Assembly (NCBI RefSeq): GCF_001519075.1
Contig: NZ_KQ954244.1
Location: 372,001 to 436,000, forward strand
Direction of reading: 5' to 3'
DNA: 64,000 nt
DNA from: Novosphingobium fuchskuhlense
GTDB taxonomy: Bacteria > Pseudomonadota > Alphaproteobacteria > Sphingomonadales > Sphingomonadaceae
Shown here: positions 24,878-36,099 of the stretch, piece after piece
Numbering within the stretch: position 1 is the first letter of the stretch
How the letters are laid out: every line of letters starts with the position of its first letter
The notes under the pieces: generated by a model
Seen by the model: the letters and a program-made list of their open reading frames with translations, nothing else
Database searches by the model: none
Told to the model about the DNA's origin: nothing
Program-made: the position numbers and the translations under genes

Positions 24878-26083
24878 TCAGCCCTCGATGCTCAGCAGCG
24901 GCGAGGTGGCGTCCCCCTCCAGCTTGGCCTGCGCAGCGCCTTCGGCACGCGCGATATAGCCCTTGGACTTCTCGACCTCGCCCGAAAGCGTATCGACCGT
25001 CTGCTTCATCGCATCGAGCGCCTTCAGCTTGAACGTATCGATGGTGTCCATCGTCTCGTAGATGTTCTGGAACGCGCGCTGCAGCGTTTCCAGCGGGATC
25101 GTGGAGGAGGCAGCCATCTCGTGGATCTTGCCGGTCTGCTCGCGCAGCAGCTTGCCCGTGGAATCGATGATGTTCGCGGTCGTCGTGTTCAACGCGGTGA
25201 TCTGCGAGAGCACAAGGCGCTGGTTGGTCATCGCCTGCGCGACGGTGACGGCGGTGCGCAGGGCGGCAACAGTGGTCGTGCTGGCGCGGTCAACACCCTT
25301 CACCAGCTCGACGTTGTTCTTCTTGACCAGATCGAGCGCGAGATAGCCCTGCACGGTGACAGCCATCTGCGTGAGCAGATCCTGCGTGCGCTGGCGGGTA
25401 TAGAACAGGGCGCTTTCGCGGACCGCCTTGGCCTTGGCCGGATCGGTGTGATCGAGATCCGCCGCGGCATCCTCCAGCTTCTGATCGAGCACCTTGGAGA
25501 TGTGGATCATCTGCTCGAGGTTGCCCATCGCTTCCCAGAGCTTGCCGCGCTCCACGTCGATGGCGGCATTGTCCATCAGGAGCTCGTCCTTGCCCGAAGC
25601 GAGGCGATCGAGGATCGCCTTGATGTGGCCCTGCGAGGACTGGTAGCTGTCGAAATAGGTCTTCAGCCTGTTGCCGAAGGGGATGATGCCGAAGATCTTG
25701 CGCGGGCCGGAGAGCTTGCCCTGCCGGCCGGGATCAAGCTCCTCCACCGTGCGGCGCAGCGCGGCGAGATCGGCGCCGACACCGCTGTCCTTGTCCATCG
25801 CGCGGACCGGTCGATCAAGGAAGCGGTTCGACATGCCGGCGGCGGCGACGATTTCCTTGCGGCCCATGTTGGCGAGCTGATCGACGCGCTTGCCGAACTC
25901 CGGGCTTGCCGCATCCTGCGCGACGAGATCGGCAACGAAGGCATCCGCGCGGGCTTCAAGCCTGGACTTGGTGTCATCCGTGACGGGCACCAGGCCGGCG
26001 GCCTGGGTTGGCGCGACCACGGGCACCGGATCGGGCGGGGTCAGGGTGATCGGAGTTGCGGTATCGGTCGGGTTACTGGCCAT
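24878..26083 (-). CDS. telA: TelA/KlaA toxic anion resistance family protein
   Basis: About 401 aa, cytosolic and strongly helical. TelA signatures include GRKEIVAAAGMSNRFLDRP, the central FGIIPFGNRLKTYFDSYQSS and a long conserved QMAVTVQGYLALDLVKKNN region. Family members are linked to tellurite and envelope-stress resistance and often pair with XpaC, as here. ATG 26083 (MASNPTD) is listed; ATG 26098 lies right after a strong AGGGGGA, perhaps too close for use. A palindrome (26153-26176) stands upstream. Confidence 0.88.
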   Translation of the reverse strand: MASNPTDTATPITLTPPDPVPVVAPTQAAGLVPVTDDTKSRLEARADAFVADLVAQDAASPEFGKRVDQLANMGRKEIVAAAGMSNRFLDRPVRAMDKDSGVGADLAALRRTVEELDPGRQGKLSGPRKIFGIIPFGNRLKTYFDSYQSSQGHIKAILDRLASGKDELLMDNAAIDVERGKLWEAMGNLEQMIHISKVLDQKLEDAAADLDHTDPAKAKAVRESALFYTRQRTQDLLTQMAVTVQGYLALDLVKKNNVELVKGVDRASTTTVAALRTAVTVAQAMTNQRLVLSQITALNTTTANIIDSTGKLLREQTGKIHEMAASSTIPLETLQRAFQNIYETMDTIDTFKLKALDAMKQTVDTLSGEVEKSKGYIARAEGAAQAKLEGDATSPLLSIEG

Positions 26084-26152
26084 GGCTGTGCGTCTCATTC
26101 CCCCTGCGGGCGCCTGATATCGCAATGTGGCGTGCCGAGAGCCGGTTCGCAA

Positions 26153-26176
26153 GCTGTATTGGTGAGATAATACAGC
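26153..26176. promoter_or_regulatory. Palindrome GCTGTATT-N8-AATACAGC in the telA/SDR divergent region
   Basis: Perfect 8-bp arms with an 8-bp spacer, 70 nt before telA and 92 nt before the SDR gene. TATTAT (minus) and GATAAT (plus) -10-like hexamers lie inside it. Candidate operator; no regulator gene is adjacent. Confidence 0.45.
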
Positions 26177-26267
26177 ATGGATCCGCCCCTTGCCTGAAGG
26201 GCCTGCCTTGATGGCCTGCCTTTAGGGTCTGCTCGACACCGGCGGCACGAAAGGCCAAGCCGTAGCC

Positions 26268-26999
26268 ATGAGTTCGACTTTCCCCGCCCTGCGCTGCGCC
26301 GTATTCGGTGCATCCGGCGGCGTGGGCGGCGCGCTCGCCGCAGCGCTGGCGGCCCGCGACGACGTGGCCGAAGTCCACGCCGGATCGCGGCGCGGCGATG
26401 GACCGAGCGGCGGAAAGCTGCGGCCTTTCACATTCGACTTGCAGGACGAGGCCACAATGGCTTGCGCCTGTGCCGCCATTGGCGGGCCGCTCGACATCGT
26501 GCTGATCGCTACTGGCCGCCTCACCCGTGCGGACGGGACGGGGCCGGAAAAATCCTGGCGCGCGCTCAGCGCGGATGGGATGGCGGAGCTGTTTGCCATC
26601 AACACGATCGGCCCTGCCCTGATCGCCAGGCACACACTGCCGCTGCTGCGGCGCGACGGACGGGCGGTTTTTGCCGCACTTTCCGCGCGGGTCGGCTCCA
26701 TTTCCGACAACCGGCTTGGCGGCTGGCACGCCTACCGTGCGAGCAAGGCCGCCCTCAACATGCTGGTCAGGAACCTTGCGCTGGAGCTGGCCCGCACGCA
26801 CCCGCAGGCCATCGCGGTGACGCTCCATCCGGGAACGGTGGACACGGCGCTTTCCGCCCCGTTCCAGCGCGGAGTGGCAGCGGAGAAGCTGTTCACGCCG
26901 GCGTTTTCGGCAGCGGCACTGCTGGGGGTGCTGGACACGCTGAGCCCGGCGGACAGCGGCGGGCTGTTTGCGTGGGACGGGGCGAAGATTCCGTTCTGA
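26268..26999 (+). CDS. Short-chain dehydrogenase/reductase, CsgA-type
   Basis: 243 aa. Cofactor motif FGASGGVGGALAAAL at residue 13, the NTIGPALIARH helix (family NxxG), Ser in LSARVGSI and the catalytic YRASKAALNM (YxxxK). Resembles the cell-to-cell signalling-like SDR group, of unknown substrate. Divergent from telA and convergent with recQ. Confidence 0.85.
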   Translation: MSSTFPALRCAVFGASGGVGGALAAALAARDDVAEVHAGSRRGDGPSGGKLRPFTFDLQDEATMACACAAIGGPLDIVLIATGRLTRADGTGPEKSWRALSADGMAELFAINTIGPALIARHTLPLLRRDGRAVFAALSARVGSISDNRLGGWHAYRASKAALNMLVRNLALELARTHPQAIAVTLHPGTVDTALSAPFQRGVAAEKLFTPAFSAAALLGVLDTLSPADSGGLFAWDGAKIPF

Positions 27000-27010
27000 C
27001 GCCCTCCACC

Positions 27011-27040
27011 CGTCATCGCGAGCCAGGTGAAGCAGCTCAG
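27011..27040. repeat. Half copy of the CGTCATTGCGAGC repeat
   Basis: CGTCATCGCGAGC followed by GGTGAAGCAGCTCAG resembles one arm of the 32186 element with a few changes. The opposing arm is missing. It overlaps the last codon of recQ. Confidence 0.45.
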
Positions 27041-28824
27041 AACGCCCGGACAACCTCGAGGAACCGATCTCCGTAGGCCTCGAGCTTGCGCGCGCCAACG
27101 CCGCCGATGGCACCGAGTTCCTGCAACGAACCTGGTCTGCTCGCGGCCATGTCTCGCAGAACGGAATCATGGAAGATGACGTAGGGCGGCACCCCGGCCT
27201 CCTGCGCGAGTTCGCGGCGCAGCGCGCGCAGGGCCTCGAACAAGGGATCGCCGATGGGGTTGGGCTCACCTTCCGCGGCGCGGCGGCGGCGGGAGGTGCG
27301 TTCGGCCTTGGGTGCGACGACGAGATCGAGGCGGCCCTCTCCCTTGAGCAGGGCGCGGGCATCACCGCCAAGCATGAAGCCGCCGTGTTCGTTGGTGACA
27401 AGCGTGCCGCGGGCCTGCAGCGCGCGCGCGACAGGGCGCAGCAGTGCGGCTTCCTCTCCCGGGACGATGCCGAAGACGGAAAGCTGATCGTGGCCGCGAT
27501 CGGTGACGCGTTCGTCGGCCGCGCCGGTGAGGACCTTTTCGAGATAGCCAAGGCCGAACATCTGGCCGGTGCGGTAGACCGCGGAGAGCAGCTTGCGGGC
27601 GAGTTGGGTCGCATCCGTCACGCCCGGGGCGTGAAGGCAATTGTCGCAATTGCCGCAGGTCTCGGGCGGATGCTCCCCGAAGTGGCGGAGGAGGACAGCG
27701 CGGCGGCAAGTCGGCGTTTCGACGAGATTCGCCAAGGCATCGAGGCGGGCGCGTTCGCTGGGCTGGCGGTGCTCCTCCACTTCGCCGATACGCATCCGCG
27801 CGCGCGCGAAATCGTCCGCACCCCAGAGCATAAGCGCGACCGCGTCATCACCGTCGCGGCCGGCGCGGCCGGTTTCTTGATAGTAGCCCTCGATCGACTT
27901 GGGCAGGCCGGCGTGGGCCACGAAGCGCACGTCGGGCTTGTCGATCCCCATGCCGAAGGCAACGGTGGCGACCATGACCATGTCTTCCGAGGCGACAAAG
28001 GCAGCCTGGTTGGCAGTGCGCAGTTCGGCGGGGAGGCCGGCGTGGTAGGCCAGGACGCGGCGACCCGTTTCCGCCAGCTGAGCCGCCAGCTTCTCGACCC
28101 CGTTGCGGGTGGGCGCATAGACGATGCCGGGGCCGGGCTGCTCACCCAGCAGAGCCCTGAGCTGGCGCAGCGCATTGTCGCGCGGGGTGATGCGGTAGCG
28201 GATGTTGGGCCGATCGAACCCGGCGATGACGAGGCCGTCTTCACGAATGCCGAGCTGGGCCAGGATATCGGCGCGGGTATGCCGGTCTGCCGTGGCGGTA
28301 AGCGCGAGGCGCGGCACCTCGGGAAAGGCATCGAGCAGCGGGCGCAGTAGGCGGTAGTCCGGGCGGAAATCGTGGCCCCATTCGGAGACGCAGTGCGCTT
28401 CGTCGATGGCGAAGAGCGCGGGCGGCGAACGGGTGAGCAGCTCGCGGAAATGGGGCTGGCTGGCACGTTCGGGGGCGACGTAGAGCAGATCAAGCTGGCC
28501 GCTGCGGAAGCGCTCGATGGTAAGCTCGCGGTCCATGTCGACGCTGGTGAGCGCAGCGGCGGCGAGACCATTGGCGTTCGCCGCGCGCAGCTGATCGTGC
28601 ATGAGCGCGATGAGCGGGGAAATGACCACGCAGGTGCCCGGGAGCATCGCGGCCGGGAGCTGGTAGGTGAGCGATTTGCCGGCGCCTGTCGGCATGACCG
28701 CAAGGGTCGACCGGCCCGCTAGGACGCGGCTGACGACCTGTTCCTGCACACCGCGGAAGCTCGCAAAACCGAACACCCGGGACAGGGTTGCGCGGGCGTC
28801 CTCGAGGGTTTCGGGGATTGGCAT
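27037..28824 (-). CDS. recQ: ATP-dependent DNA helicase RecQ
   Basis: 595 aa, full length with three domains. Helicase: Walker A MPTGAGKSLTYQLP, DEAH box FAIDEAHCVSEWGHDFRPDY, motif VI YYQETGRAGRDG. RQC zinc site: cysteines in CRRAVLLRHFGE and CGNCDNC. C-terminal HRDC domain from FEALRALRRELAQEAGVPPY. Unwinds recombination and replication intermediates. ATG 28824 follows a GGGGG run; a GTG 6 nt earlier is possible. Confidence 0.95.
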   Translation of the reverse strand: MPIPETLEDARATLSRVFGFASFRGVQEQVVSRVLAGRSTLAVMPTGAGKSLTYQLPAAMLPGTCVVISPLIALMHDQLRAANANGLAAAALTSVDMDRELTIERFRSGQLDLLYVAPERASQPHFRELLTRSPPALFAIDEAHCVSEWGHDFRPDYRLLRPLLDAFPEVPRLALTATADRHTRADILAQLGIREDGLVIAGFDRPNIRYRITPRDNALRQLRALLGEQPGPGIVYAPTRNGVEKLAAQLAETGRRVLAYHAGLPAELRTANQAAFVASEDMVMVATVAFGMGIDKPDVRFVAHAGLPKSIEGYYQETGRAGRDGDDAVALMLWGADDFARARMRIGEVEEHRQPSERARLDALANLVETPTCRRAVLLRHFGEHPPETCGNCDNCLHAPGVTDATQLARKLLSAVYRTGQMFGLGYLEKVLTGAADERVTDRGHDQLSVFGIVPGEEAALLRPVARALQARGTLVTNEHGGFMLGGDARALLKGEGRLDLVVAPKAERTSRRRRAAEGEPNPIGDPLFEALRALRRELAQEAGVPPYVIFHDSVLRDMAASRPGSLQELGAIGGVGARKLEAYGDRFLEVVRAF

Positions 28825-28898
28825 GATCACGCCCCCGCCATGGCAGATCGCGCCGCCTTAGGAAAAGCCCTATTGCCTCCGCGCCGGTTTATCCCCGG

Positions 28899-29654
28899 TC
28901 AATTGAACACATCCATGACCCGGTCGCCCTTGAGATCGATGAGTTCGCCGTAGATCGCGACGAGCAGCGCCTGGATGGTGAGCAGGGTCAGGATTGTCGC
29001 GGCCACAATGCCGACGAGAAGCGCGATGGCCCCGTAGAAGCCGGCATTGCTCAAGGCATCGGCCCACAGGAAGGCCAGGGCCGCAAACCCGAGGTACATC
29101 GCGACAATCGCCAACAGCAGGGCAAGGAAGATCTTGAAGCGAAAGCCCTTGGTCAGCGTGCGGCTGCGGGCGAACGCGCCGAAGACACCGGCTTCCTCGG
29201 CCACCAGCGCGGGCACCGATACGCTCCACGCGGCCAGCAGCATGCAACCGGGCACGATAAGCAGGATGAAGCCCAGATAGACCCCTATGAACCACAGTAT
29301 GGTGAGGCCGAGCACCGGCAAGGTCATCTGCGCGGCAGCGGTGACGCTGTCGCCGACGGTGACATCCTCACCGCGATCGGCCTTGAGCAGGGCACCGGTG
29401 ACACCGGCCATGCCGGCAGCCATCGTGAGCAGGTAAAGCGCAAGGAACCCGAAGACCACGCCAGAGATCAGCGATATGCTGCCGGCGATGTTGTGGCTGA
29501 AGGTGGCCGAAACGCCGAGCGTGGCAATGAGCGCAAAGCTGGCAGCATAATTCACCATCTGGACAAGCAGCAGGAAGATCCCGGCGCTGCGCCAGGTCCG
29601 CGCCACAAGACCAGCCGTCCGCGCAAACGTACTTCCGATTTCAAATGATCTCAC
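28899..29654 (-). CDS. Multi-pass membrane protein, unknown function
   Basis: 251 aa with about six hydrophobic helices, including IFLLLVQMVNYAASFALIA, ILWFIGVYLGFILLIVPGCM and a paired C-terminal set. The pattern VPGCMLLAAWSVSVPALVAEE with a later RTLTKGFRFKIF resembles membrane domains of the glycerophosphoryl diester phosphodiesterase membrane/DUF975-like type, which is suggestive only. GTG 29654 start has GGGGT upstream. It lies between recQ and the hydrolase pair, same strand, 68 nt gaps on both sides. Confidence 0.7.
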   Translation of the reverse strand: MRSFEIGSTFARTAGLVARTWRSAGIFLLLVQMVNYAASFALIATLGVSATFSHNIAGSISLISGVVFGFLALYLLTMAAGMAGVTGALLKADRGEDVTVGDSVTAAAQMTLPVLGLTILWFIGVYLGFILLIVPGCMLLAAWSVSVPALVAEEAGVFGAFARSRTLTKGFRFKIFLALLLAIVAMYLGFAALAFLWADALSNAGFYGAIALLVGIVAATILTLLTIQALLVAIYGELIDLKGDRVMDVFN

Positions 29655-29722
29655 CGGCTGACCCCATGTCCCGCTTATGCCGCGAGACTAGGGGCATGGC
29701 CGGGCCCTGCCAAGGCCTGCTC

Positions 29723-30931
29723 CTAAGGACGGTGCGCCCGCGCGATGACCGCCTCTTCCGCCGCGGTGAAGGCGCTTCTGCCCTTGGCCGCGTCATCGGG
29801 GACGGCGGTGGTGAAGAAGGCGATGCCACGCCCCGTTCCGGGATCGAACCACAGACCCGAGCGCAGACCATAGGCCTCGCCGGGGTGGCCGAGGCGGGAA
29901 ATGCCATCGCCGAAGGGATCATCGTGGCAGCCCTCGCCTTGGGTGGCGGTGTGCTGGAGGGCAAGCGCGTATGTGCAGAAAAAGCCGTCGGGCTCACCAT
30001 TCTCGCCGACGCCGTTGCGCCCGCCAAAGCGCCATTCGGGGGTAACCAGCGCGGCGAAGCTGGCGGGCGACAGGAAGCCCTCGCCCCCGCGCGCCAGCAT
30101 CTGGCCGATGCGGGCAAGGTCCATCATGGAAATGCGCAGGCCGCCTTGCGGGGAGAACAGCGCGCCATTCCAGCCAGGGATATAGGCGGCGAGATCGCAT
30201 GGGCGGCCGGGCAGGACGACGACCGGGCATTCCGGCAGTCTGCCGTCCAGATCGTCACGGGCGATGCTGCCGTCGGCGCGGTAGAGCACGACGACATGGT
30301 CAGCCGCATCCGCATCGCAGCCGGACCAGTTGTAGCAGGCCTTGAGCCCAAGCGGCTGCAGCACGAGGCGCTGCATCAGGCGGTCGAAGCGCTCGCCCGT
30401 GGCGGCTTCCATCACCGAGGCGACGACGGGGAAATTGAGATTGGTGTAGTGGAACCAGTCCTCAGTCCTTTGGCCACCGGGTCCATGCGCCGGATCCCAC
30501 GCGCGGGGGTCGGCAAGGCGCTGGCGCAAGGTTTCGCCAAGCGGGATGATGTAGTCCGCCCCGTCGGTCAGGCCGGTGCGGTGGGAGAGGAGCAGGCGCA
30601 GCGTGATCGGCCGCTCCGGAAACTGCGGGTGGCGCAGCGGCCAGCCGAGATAATCCGACACGTCGCGATCAAGATCGAGCGTGCCGGCATCGACCAGCCG
30701 CATCACGCCGAGCGCGGTGACGAGCTTGGAGATCGAGGCGATGCGCACCGGATCGCTTGCTGCAACGGGGCGGCCGGACCTCAGATCTGCCGTCCCTTCT
30801 ACAAGGACGGGGTGGATATCCTTCCGGTCGAAGGTGACCGCGACGGTGACGGGAAATATGACCGGCGTCTGCGCGTGAGCCTCTGCAGCCGGCAGCAGCA
30901 GTGCGGCGAGAAGGCGGAGTACCGGCCTCAC
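29723..30931 (-). CDS. Serine hydrolase, beta-lactamase class C/PBP-like
   Basis: 402 aa. Signal peptide VRPVLRLLAALLLPAAEAHA at the start. Active-site SISK (SxxK) within RIASISKLVTALGV, and the second motif YTN in WFHYTNLNFPV; a clear KTG-type third motif was not identified. Probably a D-amino-peptidase, esterase or carboxypeptidase-like enzyme of the periplasm. GTG 30931 overlaps the antiporter stop by 4 nt (GTGA), so it is translationally coupled to it. No sign of resistance function. Confidence 0.83.
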   Translation of the reverse strand: MRPVLRLLAALLLPAAEAHAQTPVIFPVTVAVTFDRKDIHPVLVEGTADLRSGRPVAASDPVRIASISKLVTALGVMRLVDAGTLDLDRDVSDYLGWPLRHPQFPERPITLRLLLSHRTGLTDGADYIIPLGETLRQRLADPRAWDPAHGPGGQRTEDWFHYTNLNFPVVASVMEAATGERFDRLMQRLVLQPLGLKACYNWSGCDADAADHVVVLYRADGSIARDDLDGRLPECPVVVLPGRPCDLAAYIPGWNGALFSPQGGLRISMMDLARIGQMLARGGEGFLSPASFAALVTPEWRFGGRNGVGENGEPDGFFCTYALALQHTATQGEGCHDDPFGDGISRLGHPGEAYGLRSGLWFDPGTGRGIAFFTTAVPDDAAKGRSAFTAAEEAVIARAHRP

Positions 30932-32112
30932 CCCAGGCCCAGCCTTGCAAGGCGCGGGCGGACATTTGGCACGGTGAGCATCGTGCTCGCGACCGCCATC
31001 AGCAGCATCGCGGTGAAGGTTTCGGCGGTGATGATCTGCTTGTCGAGCAGGACGTTGACGAAGATGATCATGATCAGCGCCTTGGTCTGGAGCATCCAGC
31101 CGATCACGGCGGCCTCTCCCTTCGGCCAGCCGAGCAAGCGGCCTGCGAGATGGACACCGGCCATCTTGCCGGCCACCGCCGCGACGAGGAACAGCGCCGC
31201 CGCGCCGAACACCGCTGCACCGCCGACGCCCCAGTTGGTGCGCAGGCCGGTCGAAAGGAAGAACACCGGCATGACCGCAAGCAGAAGGAAGCTGCGGAAG
31301 CCGTCCAGCCGCTCGCGGCTGTACCACTTCGCATCGAGCACCGCGCCGGCAAGGAAGGCACCGACCATGAAGTGGAGGCCCGACCAATCCGCCGCGAAAC
31401 CGCAGGCGGAGAGCCAGATCAGGCTGACGTACCAGCGATCATTCTCTTCGATCCGCGATACCAGTCGCCGCACCGCCCAGGCCGCGACGGCGAAGATGGC
31501 GAGGAACAGTCCCTGCCGCCCAACCCGCTCCCAATCGAGCAGGATGAGCGCGAGGACACCCCAGATCAGCACGTCGTCAAGGCTGGCGTAGCGCAGCAGA
31601 CGCTGGCCAAACGGCGTGCGGAAGATTTCGAGTTTCTCCATCAACAGCACAAGGATAGGGAGCGCAGTGACGGCGCAGGCCATGCCGATGCCGAGTACCG
31701 CCTGGCCATAATTACCCTTGGCCCCGATCCAGCCCGGCTGCTGCAGCAAAAGCGCCGCCGCACCCGCGCCCAGAAGCAGCGGAAAGAGCAGCGCGCAGCC
31801 CGCCGTGATGGCCGTTTCGCTCCAGTTATCGAGCGCATCGCCGAGATCGAGTTCGAGCCCGGCGGTGAAGACGAACATCATCACCGCCCACCACGCGACG
31901 CCGTTGAGCGCACCGATCACCTGCGGGTTGAACACGAACGCATAGTAGCCCGGAAAGGCCGCGCCGAGCACGCCAGGGCCAAGGATGATGCCGCCGACGA
32001 TCTGCACCACGACAAGCGGCGCATAATGGTCGGTCCGCAGCAGTCGCCAGAAGGCATAGGGCACGGCGAGAATGATCGTCAGCGCGATCAGGAAGATTTC
32101 GGAGGTGCTCAT
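30928..32112 (-). CDS. Cation:proton antiporter, CPA2-like (KefB/NhaA-type fold)
   Basis: 394 aa with about 12 membrane helices. Conserved elements: GGIILGPGVLG near the first helices, AVMMFVFTAGLELDLG (family GLE...), VLGIGMACAVTALPILVLL and SLDDVLIWGVLALILLD, then VGAFLAGAVLDAKWY. Exchanges Na+ or K+ for H+. No RCK domain is attached. ATG 32112 chosen; ATG 32121 also possible. Overlaps the serine hydrolase gene by 4 nt. Confidence 0.83.
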   Translation of the reverse strand: MSTSEIFLIALTIILAVPYAFWRLLRTDHYAPLVVVQIVGGIILGPGVLGAAFPGYYAFVFNPQVIGALNGVAWWAVMMFVFTAGLELDLGDALDNWSETAITAGCALLFPLLLGAGAAALLLQQPGWIGAKGNYGQAVLGIGMACAVTALPILVLLMEKLEIFRTPFGQRLLRYASLDDVLIWGVLALILLDWERVGRQGLFLAIFAVAAWAVRRLVSRIEENDRWYVSLIWLSACGFAADWSGLHFMVGAFLAGAVLDAKWYSRERLDGFRSFLLLAVMPVFFLSTGLRTNWGVGGAAVFGAAALFLVAAVAGKMAGVHLAGRLLGWPKGEAAVIGWMLQTKALIMIIFVNVLLDKQIITAETFTAMLLMAVASTMLTVPNVRPRLARLGLG

Positions 32113-32185
32113 CGTGGGCATAGGAGCAGGATTAGTGCCTTCGGCGGGGAAGGGCCACTGCCCATGTTCTCGCACTCCACAGCAT

Positions 32186-32266
32186 CGTCATTGCGAGCGC
32201 TGCGAAGCAATCCAGAGAGCGGGCCGGCATGACGCTCTGGATTGCTTCGCTACGCTCGCAATGACG
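32186..32266. repeat. CGTCATTGCGAGC-family palindromic element (complete)
   Basis: Two 32-bp arms (32186-32217 and 32235-32266) pair with only two mismatches around a 17-nt loop; each arm begins CGTCATTGCGAGCG and ends AATCCAGAG. Lies between the antiporter start and the metH 3' end. Looks like a MITE- or REP-like dispersed element; related copies at 23670 and 27011. Confidence 0.85.
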
Positions 32267-32297
32267 AAAGGGGGTAGGGTGCGAATAGCCCCTTCGC

Positions 32298-34928
<2,631 letters not shown>

Positions 34929-34938
34929 GAGCTGCTCC

Positions 34939-34960
34939 CCCCTCCCGCATGCGGGAGGGG
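34939..34960. repeat. Perfect 22-bp CCCCTCCCGC palindrome
   Basis: CCCCTCCCGCA/TGCGGGAGGGG, 11 nt upstream of the metH ATG. In the mRNA its 3' arm runs into the GGGGGGAG that acts as ribosome site, so folding could mask it. Confidence 0.7.
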
Positions 34961-35012
34961 TCGGGGGTGGGTTTGTTTCGAAGGGGCGGTGCTTGGGTCG
35001 GCCCACCCCTAG

Positions 35013-35034
35013 CCCCTCCCGCGAGCGGGAGGGG
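35013..35034. repeat. Second CCCCTCCCGC palindrome
   Basis: CCCCTCCCGC-GA-GCGGGAGGGG, perfect 10-bp arms, 52 nt from the first and just after the metH homocysteine-half stop. Both fill the 112-nt gap between the metH halves. Confidence 0.7.
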
Positions 35035-35040
35035 GACTGG

Positions 35041-36099
35041 TTATGCCATCACGAAGGGTTCGAGACCGGCCAGCGCGGTGGCGGTCTGGTGCTGCGGCAG
35101 CACGCGCGGAGGCAGGCCCTGCACAGAGCGCGCGATGGCGGCAATATGCTCCGGCGTGGAGCCGCAGCAACCGCCCAGCACGTTGACCTGCCCGTGCTCG
35201 GCCCATTCGTGGACGAGGCCGGCGGTGGTGGCGGGCAGCTCGTCATACTGGCCGAGTTCGTTGGGCAGGCCTGCGTTCGGGTAGACCATGATCAGGGTAT
35301 CGGCGATCTGCGAGAGCGCGCGAACATGCGGGCGCAGCTGCGCCGCGCCGAAGGAACAGTTGAGCCCGATGGTGACCGGGCGCGCATGGCGGACGGCGTA
35401 CCAGAAGGCTTCGACCGTGTGGCCCGAGAGATTGCGGCCCGAAAGATCGGTGAGCGTCATCGAGAGCATGATCGGCACTTCGCGGCCGAGCTGCTGTTCG
35501 AGCACGCGGACGGCCATGATCGCGGCCTTGGCGTTGAGCGTATCGAACACGGTCTCGACGAGGATGAAGTCCGCGCCGCCTTCGACGAGGGCTTCGGCTT
35601 GCTCGCGGTAGACTTCCACGAGGAAATCCCAGTCGATCTCGCGGAAGCCGGGATCGTTGACGTCGGGGGAAAGCGAGAGGGTCTTGTTGGTCGGCCCGAT
35701 CGCACCAGCCACGAAGCGCGGGCGTCCGTCATCGGACTGGAACTCATCCGCCACGCGGCGAGCCAGTTTCGCGCTTTCGAGGTTGATTGCGCGCACCAGA
35801 TTTTCGGCGGCGTAGTCAGCCTGGCTGATGCGGTTGGCGGAGAAGGTGTTGGTCTCGGCGATATCCGCGCCTGCCGCGAAATAGGCGCGGTGGATCGATT
35901 CAGGCACATGCGGTGCCGTCAGCGCGAGGATATCGTTGTTGCCCTTCTGGTCGCGCGAAAGGCCGAGTGTGCCGGCATAGTCGGGCTCGGTCAGCTTCCA
36001 GTTCTGGATCTCGGTACCGAACGCGCCGTCGGTGATGAGGATGCGGTCCTTTGCCTGCGCGAGGAGCGCGGCGCGGGCTGCGGAGGGAACCAATGTCAT
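35041..36099 (-). CDS. metH: Homocysteine S-methyltransferase half of split MetH
   Basis: 352 aa. The homocysteine-binding TIM barrel of methionine synthase: [17 protein letters not shown] at the start, [20 protein letters not shown], and the zinc ligands in GLNCSFGA and [10 protein letters not shown]. Works with the cobalamin half encoded 112 nt downstream. Its ATG overlaps the metF stop by 4 nt (ATGA). Splitting of MetH into these two genes is typical of several alphaproteobacteria. Confidence 0.95.
   Translation of the reverse strand: MTLVPSAARAALLAQAKDRILITDGAFGTEIQNWKLTEPDYAGTLGLSRDQKGNNDILALTAPHVPESIHRAYFAAGADIAETNTFSANRISQADYAAENLVRAINLESAKLARRVADEFQSDDGRPRFVAGAIGPTNKTLSLSPDVNDPGFREIDWDFLVEVYREQAEALVEGGADFILVETVFDTLNAKAAIMAVRVLEQQLGREVPIMLSMTLTDLSGRNLSGHTVEAFWYAVRHARPVTIGLNCSFGAAQLRPHVRALSQIADTLIMVYPNAGLPNELGQYDELPATTAGLVHEWAEHGQVNVLGGCCGSTPEHIAAIARSVQGLPPRVLPQHQTATALAGLEPFVMA

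Noticed and set aside
29723..30931. Beta-lactamase resistance gene
   Set aside because: SxxK and YxN are present but no clear third KTG motif was found, and the family is mostly peptidases and esterases.
29723..31387. Longer start for the serine hydrolase inside the antiporter gene
   Set aside because: A signal peptide begins at GTG 30931, which overlaps the antiporter stop by 4 nt; the extension is antiporter sequence in another frame.
32186..32266. CRISPR-like repeat
   Set aside because: It is a single long palindrome with unequal related copies elsewhere, not a regular array with spacers, and no cas gene is present.
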